A stretch of 64,000 nucleotides of DNA from Mucilaginibacter terrae (GTDB lineage Bacteria; Bacteroidota; Bacteroidia; Sphingobacteriales; Sphingobacteriaceae): NCBI RefSeq assembly GCF_031951985.1, contig NZ_JAVLVU010000001.1:2976001-3040000 (forward strand). The letters run 5' to 3'. Of the stretch, positions 1 to 9,004 are shown piece by piece. Position numbers and translations under genes: made by a program. Positions within the stretch are counted from its first letter, which is position 1; each line of letters starts with the position of its first letter. The notes beneath the pieces are model-generated. The model was given only the letters and a program-made list of their open reading frames with translations. It did not search any database and was not told where the DNA came from.

Positions 1-148
1 ATGGTAATTTTAAGTAGTAAATGTTCAGAATATAACTTTTAAGGAGTGCTTTTGTTGTTCAAACAATAAAATCTTAACAAAAAATAACAAATTATTTGTT
101 CATAGATGGTGGTAATTTAACACTTTTGCAAAACTATACAGCATTGGC

Positions 149-1375
149 TTGAATAAGAAAAAAATAATTAACGACCCGGTTTACGGGTTCATTAATATAC
201 AAAGTGATCTGGTGTTCGATTTAATGGAGCACCCGTACTTTCAGCGATTACGCTATATTAAGCAATTGGGCATGACCCACCTGGTGTATCCGGGCGCACT
301 ACATACCCGTTTTCACCACGCGCTGGGGGCCATGCACCTTATGCAATTGGCTATTAAAACCCTTTGCGATAAGGGGCACGACATCAATCATCAGGAGCAG
401 GAAGCCGTAATTATAGCCATTTTATTGCACGATATTGGCCACGGCCCATTCTCGCATGCTCTCGAAAAGCACATTGTTAAAGGCATTCATCACGAAACCA
501 TTTCAACCCTGCTCATGAGCAAGCTTAACAAGCGCTTTAACGGCAAGCTGGGCATGGCAATTGATATATTTAATAATGAGTATCCGAAACGCTTTCTGCA
601 TCAACTGGTTTCGAGCCAGTTAGATATGGATAGGTTGGATTATCTCAATCGCGACAGCTTTTACACCGGCGTATCTGAAGGGATCATCAGTTCGGAGCGT
701 ATTATTAAAATGCTAAACGTGGTTGATGATGCCATTGTGGTAGAAGAAAAAGGAATTTACTCGATAGAAAAGTTTTTAGTGGCACGCCGTTTAATGTACT
801 GGCAAGTGTATTTGCACAAAACTGTAACCTCTGGCGAGCAAATGCTGGGTAAAATTTTGCAGCGTGCACGCGAGTTAACTATGCAGGGGCATCAGCTTTT
901 TTCAACCCCGGCATTAAACCATTTCCTGCAAAATACGATCACAAAAGAGCAATTTATAAACGAAGACCATCATATTGAAACATTTACCTGTTTGGATGAT
1001 GCCGACGTGATGGCTGCCGTAAAAGTATGGACACGTTATAATGATAAGGTATTGGCCATACTTTGCGAAAGTTTTATACAACGCAAACTTTACCATGTTG
1101 ATATAACTAACATGCCACCTGATGTAACACAGATAGAACGCCTGCGTCAAAAGGCGATGGAAAAATATGGTATGTGTTACGATGATGCCTGTTATTTCGT
1201 ATTTACTGATGTGATAAGTAATAACGCTTATAAGGTAGAAGATACTAACATAAAAATATTGATGAAAGGCGGGGGAATAAAAGATATTACTACTGCCAGT
1301 GATAACGCAAATTTAGAAGCTTTGGCTAAAACAGTAGAAAAATATATATTTTGCTATACCAAAGACCTTATTTAA
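149..1375 (+). CDS. HD-domain phosphohydrolase (dGTPase/SAMHD1-like)
   Basis: A 408-residue soluble protein of the HD superfamily, which hydrolyses phosphate esters, often nucleotides, with a divalent metal held by His and Asp. The metal motifs are visible: HTRFHHALG at about residues 52-60 and LLHDIGHGPFSH at about 93-104, with the HD pair inside the second. The order resembles the SAMHD1/dGTPase-like family, but substrate cannot be read from the sequence. Translation probably starts at TTG, because the family-typical N terminus NKKKIINDPVYGF follows directly and no in-frame ATG lies upstream. The gene stands just ahead of the lipid A genes, but lpxD has its own promoter, so co-function is not implied. 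Confident family call, uncertain substrate. Confidence 0.85.
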   Translation: MNKKKIINDPVYGFINIQSDLVFDLMEHPYFQRLRYIKQLGMTHLVYPGALHTRFHHALGAMHLMQLAIKTLCDKGHDINHQEQEAVIIAILLHDIGHGPFSHALEKHIVKGIHHETISTLLMSKLNKRFNGKLGMAIDIFNNEYPKRFLHQLVSSQLDMDRLDYLNRDSFYTGVSEGIISSERIIKMLNVVDDAIVVEEKGIYSIEKFLVARRLMYWQVYLHKTVTSGEQMLGKILQRARELTMQGHQLFSTPALNHFLQNTITKEQFINEDHHIETFTCLDDADVMAAVKVWTRYNDKVLAILCESFIQRKLYHVDITNMPPDVTQIERLRQKAMEKYGMCYDDACYFVFTDVISNNAYKVEDTNIKILMKGGGIKDITTASDNANLEALAKTVEKYIFCYTKDLI

Positions 1376-1397
1376 ACAGTTAACACTGTGTTTATAA

Positions 1398-1428
1398 TTT
1401 GATGCTTAATTTTTAACATTTAACTTTG
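1398..1428 (+). promoter_or_regulatory. Bacteroidota sigma-A promoter of lpxD
   Basis: TTTG at 1398-1401, a 19-base spacer, then TAACTTTG at 1421-1428. This matches the Bacteroidota consensus TTTG-N19-TAnnTTTG exactly. The last G of the -7 box is only 5 bases before the lpxD ATG at 1434, so the predicted transcript starts at or within a base or two of the start codon and should be leaderless. Confidence 0.75.
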
Positions 1429-1433
1429 CCCCG

Positions 1434-2486
1434 ATGCAATTTACCGCACAGGAAATAAGCTTGATGCTGAACGGAACTATTGAAGGGAACCCTGGCGTAA
1501 CCATCAGTAAGCTGGCTAAGATTGAAGAAGCTTCGGCAGGTGCTTTGTCATTTTTGGCAAACCCTAAGTATGAGCAATATCTTTATCATACCCAGGCCTC
1601 TATTGTAATTGTAAATAATAGCCTGGTATTAACCGAACCGGTTAATGCTACTTTGATAAGAGTTGACAATGCCTACGGCTCATTTTCGGTTTTACTCGAA
1701 AAATATAATACCTTAAAGCTCAACAAAAAAGGGATTGAACAGCCCAGTTTTATACACTCAACCGCACAAGTTGGCAACAACGCTTACATAGGCGCTTTTG
1801 CATATATTGCAGTTGATGTAAAAATGGGTGATAATTGTAAAATATATCCTAATACATATGTTGGCGATAATGTAACTTTGGGCGATAATGTAACCCTGTT
1901 TTCGGGAGTTAAAATATATGCCGATTGTGTAATAGGCAACAATGTAATTATACACTCGGGCGCAGTTATTGGCAGCGATGGCTTTGGTTTTGCACCTACG
2001 GCCAATGGCACTTATAATAAGGTGAGCCAAATTGGCAATGTTGTTATTGAAGACGACGTAGAAATAGGTGCCAACACCGCTATTGATTGTGCTACCATGG
2101 GGTCAACCGTTATACGCAAAGGTGTAAAGTTGGATAACCTCATACAAATAGCGCACAATGTTGAAGTGGGTAACAACACGGTTATTGCTGCGCAAAGCGG
2201 CATATCGGGCAGCACCAAAATTGGCGAAAACGTTATCATGGGCGGGCAGGCAGGTGTTGTTGGTCATATCAGTATAGCTAAAGGCTCGCAAATACAGGCT
2301 CAAACCGGTATTAACAGGAGTATAGAAGAAGAGGGTAAAAAATGGGGAGGGATGCTTGTGCAGCCATACCAGGGTTTTTTACGTTCGCAACTTTTAGTGC
2401 AACAATTGCCCGAGTTAAAAAAACGTATAGAAGAATTAGAAAAAACTATTGCTGAGCTGCGCAATAAACAGGAAGTAACATCCTGA
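1434..2486 (+). CDS. lpxD: UDP-3-O-acylglucosamine N-acyltransferase LpxD
   Basis: LpxD transfers a 3-hydroxyacyl chain from acyl-carrier protein to the 2-amino group of UDP-3-O-acylglucosamine, the third step of lipid A synthesis in the cytoplasm. The 350-residue length is normal. An N-terminal uridine-binding domain (about 1-100) precedes a long left-handed beta helix of hexapeptide repeats (about 105-310, with units such as IGAFAY, VGDNVT, IGNNVI), then a helical C terminus. The catalytic-loop stretch GFGFAP lies near residue 184, with the expected downstream His in [10 protein letters not shown]. The gene is followed after 16 bases by lpxC/fabZ and then lpxA, which gives the standard Bacteroidota lipid A cluster. 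Confidence 0.95.
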   Translation: MQFTAQEISLMLNGTIEGNPGVTISKLAKIEEASAGALSFLANPKYEQYLYHTQASIVIVNNSLVLTEPVNATLIRVDNAYGSFSVLLEKYNTLKLNKKGIEQPSFIHSTAQVGNNAYIGAFAYIAVDVKMGDNCKIYPNTYVGDNVTLGDNVTLFSGVKIYADCVIGNNVIIHSGAVIGSDGFGFAPTANGTYNKVSQIGNVVIEDDVEIGANTAIDCATMGSTVIRKGVKLDNLIQIAHNVEVGNNTVIAAQSGISGSTKIGENVIMGGQAGVVGHISIAKGSQIQAQTGINRSIEEEGKKWGGMLVQPYQGFLRSQLLVQQLPELKKRIEELEKTIAELRNKQEVTS

Positions 2487-2502
2487 GCAGCTGAACAAGT
2501 AT

Positions 2503-3900
2503 ATGAACGTAAAGCAAAGAACAATTAAAGCTGCTGTTGCCGTATCGGGCACGGGGCTGCATACCGGCGAAAGTGTAACTTTAACCTTTAACCCGGCACC
2601 AGAAAACCACGGCTTTAAATTTCGCAGGGTTGATTTACCCGGAAGCCCCATTATTGATGCCGATGTTGACAACGTAACCGATACATCACGAGGCACCACC
2701 ATCACGCAAAATGGAGCCAGCGTAAGCACCGTTGAACACGTATTGGCAGCTTTGGTAGGTTTAGAACTGGATAACGTTCTTATTGATTTGGATGGCCCTG
2801 AAACTCCGATCATGGATGGCAGTTCGATGCCATTTGTGAGCGCGATAGCCGAGGCCGGTTATACTGAGCAGGATGCCGATCGTGAATATTACCATATTCC
2901 GTATAACATTCATTACTCTGAAACCGACCGCAAGGTTGAAATGGTAGCCATGCCATTGGATGATGACTACCGCTTTACCTGCATGGTTGATTACAACTCG
3001 CCGGTATTAGGTACACAGCATGCAACCATCTCGTCAATATCTGAATTTAAGAAAGAAGTGGCCAGCAGCCGCACCTTCTGCTTTTTACATGAGCTGGAAA
3101 TGTTGCTGAAACATAACCTTATTAAAGGCGGCGATATTAACAATGCCATTGTGGTGGTTGATAAACATGTTGACGAAGCAGAATTAGCCCACTTAGCTAC
3201 CCTTTTCAACCGTAAAGATATAGACGTTGCCCCGCAAGGCATCCTGAATAATATTGAGTTGCGTCACCAAAACGAGCCTGCCCGTCATAAGCTGTTAGAC
3301 ATGATTGGCGATCTGGCTTTAGTAGGTGTGCCGTTGCGTGGCCATATTATGGCTGCCCGCCCTGGTCACGCGGCTAACGTAGCTTTTGCTAAAAAGATAA
3401 AAGCCCTCATTAAAAAAGAGCGCAGCCGTAAGCATATTAAGGTTTACAACCCTAACATGAAGCCGGTATACGATACCGTGCAGATCATGAATATTTTGCC
3501 GCACAGGCCACCTATGCTACTGGTCGACAAAATATTAGAGCTTACCAAAACCCACGTAGTAGGTTTAAAGGGCGTTACCATGAATGAACCTTATTTTGAG
3601 GGACATTTTCCGGGTGCGCCGGTAATGCCGGGTGTATTGCAAATTGAAGCCATGGCACAAACCGGTGGCATACTGGTGCTGAATACCGTACCCGATCCTG
3701 AAAACTGGTTAACTTTGTTTTTAAAAATAGAGAACGCCCGTTTTAAAGATAAGGTGCTACCGGGCGATACGCTCATTTTTAGATGCGACCTGGTTGCGCC
3801 AATTCGCCGTGGTATAGCCCAAATGAAGGGCATAGGCATGGTAGGCGAAAAAGTTGTTGTAGAAGCCGAACTAATGGCACAAATTGTTAAATATAAGTAA
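2503..3900 (+). CDS. lpxC/fabZ: Bifunctional LpxC deacetylase / FabZ dehydratase fusion
   Basis: A 465-residue natural fusion. Residues about 1-305 are LpxC, the zinc deacetylase that commits UDP-3-O-acyl-GlcNAc to lipid A; zinc motifs EHVLAAL (about 78) and RHKLLDMIGDLALVG (about 263) and the late GHIMAARPGH are intact. Residues about 320-465 are FabZ, the 3-hydroxyacyl-ACP dehydratase of fatty acid synthesis; ILPHRPPMLLVD and the catalytic HFPGAPVMPG (His near 368) are visible. The fusion is characteristic of Bacteroidetes and joins the branch point between phospholipid and lipid A supply in one polypeptide. The ATG chosen gives the family N terminus MNVKQRTIK. It lies 16 bases after lpxD and 3 bases before lpxA. 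Confidence 0.96.
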   Translation: MNVKQRTIKAAVAVSGTGLHTGESVTLTFNPAPENHGFKFRRVDLPGSPIIDADVDNVTDTSRGTTITQNGASVSTVEHVLAALVGLELDNVLIDLDGPETPIMDGSSMPFVSAIAEAGYTEQDADREYYHIPYNIHYSETDRKVEMVAMPLDDDYRFTCMVDYNSPVLGTQHATISSISEFKKEVASSRTFCFLHELEMLLKHNLIKGGDINNAIVVVDKHVDEAELAHLATLFNRKDIDVAPQGILNNIELRHQNEPARHKLLDMIGDLALVGVPLRGHIMAARPGHAANVAFAKKIKALIKKERSRKHIKVYNPNMKPVYDTVQIMNILPHRPPMLLVDKILELTKTHVVGLKGVTMNEPYFEGHFPGAPVMPGVLQIEAMAQTGGILVLNTVPDPENWLTLFLKIENARFKDKVLPGDTLIFRCDLVAPIRRGIAQMKGIGMVGEKVVVEAELMAQIVKYK

Positions 3901-3903
3901 AGC

Positions 3904-4686
3904 ATGATCCAGCCATTAGCATATATACATCCGCAGGCAAAAATTGCCGACAATGTGGTGATCGAGCCATTCGTTACCATCCACAAGGATGTTGAAATTG
4001 GCGAAGGAACCTGGATAGGCTCTAACGTGAGCATTATGGATGGTGCCCGTATTGGCAAAAACTGCCGTATTTTTCCGGGCGCTGTTATATCGGCCATTCC
4101 GCAAGATCTTAAATTCAAAGGCGAAAACACCCAGGTTGTTATTGGCGATAATACCACCATACGCGAGTGTGTTACTATTAACCGTGGTACTAAAGACCAC
4201 TGGCGCACCGAGGTTGGCAGTAACTGCCTTATTATGGCTTACTGCCACGTAGCGCACGATTGTGTAATTGGCGATAACTGCATTTTCTCTAACAATACTA
4301 CTATAGCCGGCCATGTAACGGTTGGTAACTATGTAGTGCTGGCAGGTATGGTAGCCATACACCAGTTTTGTAACATTGGCTCGCACGCTTTTGTAACAGG
4401 TGGTTCGTTGGTACGTAAAGACGTACCTCCTTATGTAAAAGCAGCTCGCGAGCCGCTTTCATATGCTGGTATTAACTCGGTAGGTATGCGCCGCCGTGGT
4501 TTTAGCGAAGAAAAAATTAACGAGATACAAGACATATATCGTACCCTTTTTGTACGCAATAGCAATGTTACCAAGGCCATGGAGATTATCGAAGCCGATT
4601 TTCGCCCTACGGCCGAGCGCGACGAGATACTCAATTTCATCCAAAGTTCGCAGCGCGGCATTATGAAGGGGTTCGGGAATTCGTAA
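3904..4686 (+). CDS. lpxA: UDP-GlcNAc O-acyltransferase LpxA
   Basis: LpxA catalyses the first lipid A step, transfer of a 3-hydroxyacyl group from acyl-ACP to O3 of UDP-GlcNAc. The protein has 260 residues, the family norm. It has the N-terminal hexapeptide beta helix (about 1-190, for example IADNVV, IGEGTW, IGDNTT) and a helical C terminus. The catalytic His lies in the segment MAYCHVAHDCVIGDN near residue 120, and the conserved late HQFCNIGSHAF is present. It is the third gene of the lpxD-lpxC/fabZ-lpxA cluster and starts 3 bases after the stop of the fusion gene, so translation is probably coupled. Confidence 0.96.
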   Translation: MIQPLAYIHPQAKIADNVVIEPFVTIHKDVEIGEGTWIGSNVSIMDGARIGKNCRIFPGAVISAIPQDLKFKGENTQVVIGDNTTIRECVTINRGTKDHWRTEVGSNCLIMAYCHVAHDCVIGDNCIFSNNTTIAGHVTVGNYVVLAGMVAIHQFCNIGSHAFVTGGSLVRKDVPPYVKAAREPLSYAGINSVGMRRRGFSEEKINEIQDIYRTLFVRNSNVTKAMEIIEADFRPTAERDEILNFIQSSQRGIMKGFGNS

Positions 4687-4688
4687 TT

Positions 4689-4796
4689 AGTTCATGGTTC
4701 ATAGATGATGGTTCATGGCAAAGCAGCTTGTAAAAACCATGAACTATGAACCATCATCGATAGACTATGAACTATTAGCCATGGACCATGAACTAC
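4689..4796. repeat. Low-complexity TTCATGG/ATGAACT repeat tract (family D)
   Basis: The gap after lpxA and the start of the next gene are built from degenerate units of TTCATGGTTCATAG on the left and the complementary ATGAACTATGAACCAT on the right, so the tract can fold on itself. It runs past the first in-frame ATGs of the downstream ABC gene, whose apparent N terminus (NYEPSSIDYELLAMDHELL) is just translated repeat. Confidence 0.7.
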
Positions 4797-5425
4797 TCAC
4801 TATATCCCTTACCAAAACCGGTCGCCGCTTTAACCGCGACTGGATTTTTAAGGGGGTAGACTATACCTTTTCTTCAGGCAATAGCTATGCGGTTTTAGGG
4901 CCCAATGGATCGGGCAAATCAACCCTGCTGCAAATTCTCAACGGTAGTTTATCAACTTCTGCAGGCACCGTAACATTTACCTTTAATGGTGCCGATCTGC
5001 ATGTAGAGGATGTGTTTAAACACATTAGCATGGCTGCCCCCTATCTTGAGCTTATTGAAGATTTTACGCTTACCGAGGTTATCGATTTTCACTTTAAGTT
5101 CAAACCTTACATTGCGGGTATGAACCGCGCAGGTTTAATTGAGCTGCTGGGTATGCAGCAAAGCAAGCATAAACTGGTACGCTACTTTTCATCGGGCATG
5201 AAACAGCGGCTAAAACTGGCCCTGGCTTTTTGCTCCGATACCGCTATGCTGATGCTTGATGAGCCAACTTCCAACCTCGATTTGCAGGGTATTGACTGGT
5301 ACCAGCAGTTAGTTAAACAATTTTCGGGCAACCGGCTCATTATTGTAGGCTCTAATCAGGAACAGGAATACGGCTTTTGTACCCACCAATTACACATTAC
5401 CGATTATAAGCAGCAAGGCAAATAA
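4781..5425 (+). CDS. ABC transporter ATP-binding protein
   Basis: An ABC-type ATPase subunit of about 214 residues. Walker A GPNGSGKSTL, signature SSGMKQRLKLA and Walker B MLMLDEPTSNLD are all intact. No membrane partner lies beside it, so the transported substrate is unknown; position after lpxA hints at an envelope role but proves nothing. The start is uncertain. An ATG at 4715 is also in frame, but everything from there to about 4796 is repeat-derived (family D). The ATG at 4781 is preferred because family homology begins soon after, at ISLTKTGRRFNRDWIF. The true start could be a few codons later at a non-ATG codon. Confidence 0.8.
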   Translation: MDHELLTISLTKTGRRFNRDWIFKGVDYTFSSGNSYAVLGPNGSGKSTLLQILNGSLSTSAGTVTFTFNGADLHVEDVFKHISMAAPYLELIEDFTLTEVIDFHFKFKPYIAGMNRAGLIELLGMQQSKHKLVRYFSSGMKQRLKLALAFCSDTAMLMLDEPTSNLDLQGIDWYQQLVKQFSGNRLIIVGSNQEQEYGFCTHQLHITDYKQQGK

Positions 5426-5433
5426 TTAACTGC

Positions 5434-5464
5434 TTGATAGTTTGCCCCTAAACGGCTAATTTTG
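5434..5464 (+). promoter_or_regulatory. Promoter of efp
   Basis: TTG at 5434-5436, a 20-base spacer and TAATTTTG at 5457-5464 fit the Bacteroidota -33/-7 pattern. The start codon lies 17 bases further on, giving a short leader of roughly 12 bases without a Shine-Dalgarno sequence. Confidence 0.65.
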
Positions 5465-5481
5465 CACCACGAAAATTTATT

Positions 5482-6045
5482 ATGTCTAAAGCATCAGAAG
5501 TAAAAAACGGAAATATTCTTCGCTTCAACGGAGATTTAGTGCAGGTGGAAGAATTTATTCACCGCACTCCGGGTAACCTGCGTGCCTTTTACCAGGCCCG
5601 TATGCGTAATGTTAAATCGGGTAAACTGGTTGAGTACCGTTTCCGTACCGACGAAGAGGTAACCATTGCCCGTGTTGAAACCAGTGACTATCAGTACCTG
5701 TACGAAGACGGCAACGACTTGGTTGTGATGGATAATGCCACTTTCGAGCAATTCAACATTCCTAAGTTTTTATTTGGCAATGCTGTTAAATTCCTGAAGG
5801 AAGGCGTTAACGTAATTATTGCTTTTGAAAGCGACGAACCTATCATGGCACAGGCACCAGCTTCGGTTGAGTTGTTAATTACCTATTCCGAGCCAGCCGT
5901 TAAAGGCGATACCTCAACCAACGCGCTTAAAGCCGCCACAGTTGAAACCGGCGCCGAGATACGTGTACCACTATTTATTAACGAAGGTGACAAAGTTAAG
6001 GTTGATACCGCTACCGGCGCTTACATGGAGCGTGTAAAAGGATAA
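5482..6045 (+). CDS. efp: Elongation factor P
   Basis: EF-P binds between the ribosomal P and E sites and relieves stalling at proline stretches. The 187-residue length and three beta-barrel domains fit the family; the C-terminal signature region TNALKAATVETGAEIRVPLF is well preserved. The loop of domain I that reaches the peptidyl-transferase centre reads HRTPGNLRAF. E. coli and, as I recall them, many Bacteroidetes orthologues read KPGKG here, with a modifiable lysine; this one has Asn at the equivalent place (residue 32). The gene is monocistronic, with its own promoter and a strong terminator directly after it. Confidence 0.95.
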   Translation: MSKASEVKNGNILRFNGDLVQVEEFIHRTPGNLRAFYQARMRNVKSGKLVEYRFRTDEEVTIARVETSDYQYLYEDGNDLVVMDNATFEQFNIPKFLFGNAVKFLKEGVNVIIAFESDEPIMAQAPASVELLITYSEPAVKGDTSTNALKAATVETGAEIRVPLFINEGDKVKVDTATGAYMERVKG

Positions 6046-6069
6046 TTAATACCTATATAGAAATATACA

Positions 6070-6098
6070 AAAGGCTTCCGTTAGGAGGCCTTTTTTGT
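6070..6098 (+). terminator. Rho-independent terminator of efp
   Basis: AAAGGCTTCC, loop GTTA, then GGAGGCCTTT followed by T residues. The ten-pair stem has one G-T wobble. It lies 25 bases after the efp stop. Confidence 0.85.
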
Positions 6099-6135
6099 TT
6101 GATAATGGCGAGCACAACTACTTACTTTGTATTGC

Positions 6136-6705
6136 ATGACCAAGGCCCAACTCCGCAAAATATTCATCCAAAAACGCAACGAGCTGTCGCAAGCAGAGTA
6201 CGACGGTTTTAATCATGCCCTTTTGCAGCAGTTTCAACAACTCGCCCTGTCGGGAATTAGCTGTATACACCTATTTCTGCCCATACATCAACGTAGGGAA
6301 CCCGACACCTTTTTAATACGCAATTGGCTGGCGGCTCATCATCCGCATATAGTCCGGGTATTTCCTAAAGCAAATTTTGGTGATAGTACCATGATTAATT
6401 ATGCCGATGATGACGAGCTTGAATTAGCCGTTAACGCTTTTGGCATACCAGAACCTGTTAGTGGTAATTTGTTAGAAATTGCCCAAATTGACCTTGTTTT
6501 GGTACCCTTGCTCGCATTCGATACAAAAGGTTATCGTGTGGGCTACGGCAAAGGTTTTTACGATCGCTTTATGGCGCAATGTCGCGCCGATGCCCGGTTT
6601 ATTGGCCTGTCGTTTTTTGATGCAGTAGAAAAAATTAGCGACCTTAACGAATTTGACCGCCCGGTACAGCAATGCATCACCCCTAACGGTATTGTTAAAT
6701 TTTAG
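6136..6705 (+). CDS. 5-formyltetrahydrofolate cyclo-ligase
   Basis: Converts 5-formyl-THF to 5,10-methenyl-THF with ATP, which recycles a dead-end folate in the cytoplasm. The 189-residue protein has the family C-terminal signature GYRVGYGKGFYDRF and the N-terminal LRKIFIQKRNELS. ATG at 6136 is chosen over a TTG at 6127 because the TTG lies inside a -7-like box TTACTTTG (6122-6129). That box is only 6 bases upstream of the ATG, so the message is probably leaderless. The gene overlaps the convergent exporter gene by 4 bases at its 3' end. Confidence 0.9.
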   Translation: MTKAQLRKIFIQKRNELSQAEYDGFNHALLQQFQQLALSGISCIHLFLPIHQRREPDTFLIRNWLAAHHPHIVRVFPKANFGDSTMINYADDDELELAVNAFGIPEPVSGNLLEIAQIDLVLVPLLAFDTKGYRVGYGKGFYDRFMAQCRADARFIGLSFFDAVEKISDLNEFDRPVQQCITPNGIVKF

Positions 6706-7932
6706 TGTATTGCCATGCCAGTCTCGCCCGCGGCTATAGGTTCTTTTATAGCGCGTTTGCCTAATACGTAAGCCACACCAGCTAACACGCCCGACGCGGC
6801 CATAATTGCGGCTAACGGAACGGCGGTAAGTGCATGAAAGAAACCTATACCCATAGAAGCCAGTGCACCAAAGCCCAGCTGTAAAGCTCCCATTAAAGCA
6901 GAGGCTGTACCTGCATTATGCTCAAATGGCGCCAATGACAGTGCCGAAGCATTGGGACTAATAAAGCCGATACATGACAGGATGATAAACAACATAACCA
7001 ATACGCCTGTTTAAACCCATCCAACCATTCATGGCTACCAGTACAAACACCAGCCCCGCCAGTACCTGCACCGTTAAGGCAACCGGAATAATTTGCCGGC
7101 TGGTAAACCCGCGTTTAAGCAGCCAGCTGTTTACCTGGCTCGAGCCAATAAAGCCTACCGATAAGCCTGCAAATATCCAACCGTAACCTTTTTCGCTTAC
7201 ATGGTACATTTCCATAAATACCAATGGCGACCCGGCCACATAAGCAAACAAGCCTGCAAATGATAGGGCTCCGGTAAATACATAGGTGAAAAATTGCGGG
7301 TTTTTAAGTACTTCCCAAAAACTGGCCAGCATAGGCCCTGGCTTAAGCGACAGGTTGCGGTTTGGAATATACTTATCGGGCAGGGCAAATATTACAGCCA
7401 GCAGTATTACAACCGCAATACCCGCCAGTATTAAAAATATGGCATGCCACCCCAATGATGCCGTTACATAACCGCCAACCGTAGGCGCTATCATGGGCGA
7501 TGCGCCTACAACCAGCATAAGCAGGGCAAATACTTTAGCATTTTCTTCAATTGGAAACAGATCGCGCACCATGGCTACGGCAGCTACTGCGGCGGCACAA
7601 CTGCCAATGGCCTGTATAAAACGCAGGCCTATCAATCCATCTACCGTGTTCACCATCATACAACCAAACGAGGCCAGCAGGTAAACCGCCAAACCTATGT
7701 ACAACGGTTTTTTACGGCCATATTTATCAAGCAGCGGTCCGTACAGTAATTGCCCGGCCGATATGCCCACAAAATAGCTTGATAACGAAAGTGCCACGCG
7801 CTCAATAGTAGTATCAAGGTCTTTGGCTATTGCCGGAAAGCTGGGCAGATACATATCGATAGAGAACGGCCCCAATGCCGTTAAAGAACCCAGTATAAGG
7901 ATGAGGAAAAAATGTTTTTGCTTGGCCGACAT
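6702..7932 (-). pseudogene. Bcr/CflA-family drug exporter, frameshifted
   Basis: A major facilitator of the Bcr/CflA multidrug group. The N-terminal part is clear: GPFSIDMYLPSFPAIA and GQLLYGPLLDKYGRKKPL carry the family signatures, and about 310 residues (helices 1-9 or so) read well from ATG at 7932. Near 7001-7012 the frame changes. The first frame runs on to a nonsense tail and stop near 6958, while the last helices (GFISPNASALSLAPF onward) continue in another frame to 6702. One surplus base, for example an A in AAACAGGCG, explains it. Removing that base gives MGLNGVLVMLFIILSC and a single protein of about 409 residues. A real inactivating mutation and a base-calling error are both possible. 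Confidence 0.8.
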
Positions 7933-8105
7933 GTGTGTTGAGTGCGAAATTAAGGCTGCAAAGATAAGCCTCCGCTTGTTGTCCTCATGCTAAGTTTAAC
8001 TAAAATGACAGCCGCCCGACGGTAGCATATAATCCGCACGCTCCCAACAGAACAATATTTACACATTTGCTGTTAACATGCTTAAACACTTAAAACACTC
8101 ACATT

Positions 8106-8945
8106 ATGCAATGGATGGGCAGACGCGAAAGCGGTAACGCCGAAGAAGGCAGCAGCAGCGGCGGTGGCCGTATGGCTTTAGGCGGCGGCGTATTAGGAAT
8201 AATAGGCGTAATTATATATTTGTTTACCGGCGTAAACCCCTCGCAACTGTTACAGGGTGGCGATGGACAAAGCCAAGGTACCCAGCAAAACACTAAATTA
8301 ACCGAATCAAAGAGCAAGGAGCAAAGCTTTGCCCGCGTGGTACTGGCCGATACCGAAGATACTTGGCACCAGTTGTTTAAGCAAATGGGGGGAACCTATC
8401 AGGAGCCTACTATTCACTTTTTTGAAGGACAGGTAGAAACCAGCGGTTGCGGTTTTGCAGGTGAAGCAAGCGGGCCGTTTTATTGCCCGGCAGACAGTAA
8501 AGTTTATATCGACCTCACGTTTTTTAACGAACTGGAACAACGTTTTGGTGCAGCCGGAGATTTTGCCCGCGCTTACGTAATTGCCCATGAGGTAGGCCAT
8601 CATGTGCAAAAGCTCTTAGGCGTGTCGGACAAAATGCAGCAGGCGCGCGAGCAGCTCAGCGAAGAAGAGTACAACAAACTATCGGTAAAACTCGAACTGC
8701 AGGCTGATTTTTATGCAGGCGTGTGGGCACATTACCAGCAAAAGCGCGGCTTTTTAGAAACTGGTGATATTGACGAAGCCCTCAACGCCGCCAATGCCAT
8801 AGGCGACGACCGCCTCACCCAAGGCCGCGTATCCCCCGACTCGTTTACCCACGGCACCAGCGCCCAGCGCATGCATTGGTTTAAAAAGGGTTACGAAACT
8901 GGCGATGTGAAGCAGGGTGATACTTTTGGGAGTGGGGAGTTGTAG
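8106..8945 (+). CDS. YpfJ-type neutral zinc metallopeptidase
   Basis: A 279-residue membrane-anchored protein of the neutral zinc metallopeptidase family (YpfJ/KPN_02809 type). A basic, glycine-rich N terminus (MQWMGRRESGN, then GGGRMALGGG) leads into one membrane helix (about 25-45). The extracytoplasmic domain has CGFAGEASGPFYCPAD with two cysteines and the zinc motif AHEVGHHVQ (about residue 160), followed by QADFYAGVWAHY, which holds the third metal ligand region. The physiological substrate is not known for the family. It is transcribed away from the exporter pseudogene; no partner gene is evident. Confidence 0.88.
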   Translation: MQWMGRRESGNAEEGSSSGGGRMALGGGVLGIIGVIIYLFTGVNPSQLLQGGDGQSQGTQQNTKLTESKSKEQSFARVVLADTEDTWHQLFKQMGGTYQEPTIHFFEGQVETSGCGFAGEASGPFYCPADSKVYIDLTFFNELEQRFGAAGDFARAYVIAHEVGHHVQKLLGVSDKMQQAREQLSEEEYNKLSVKLELQADFYAGVWAHYQQKRGFLETGDIDEALNAANAIGDDRLTQGRVSPDSFTHGTSAQRMHWFKKGYETGDVKQGDTFGSGEL

Positions 8946-9004
8946 GTGAAATACCCCGCTTTCATTTATACTTTGCTTACCTTAGCCGTCTATTAATTTA
9001 ACTA

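Noticed and set aside
3591..4208. Antisense gene opposite lpxC/fabZ and lpxA
   Set aside because: A long open frame caused by codon bias of the real genes; it covers strongly conserved enzymes on the other strand and has no family features.
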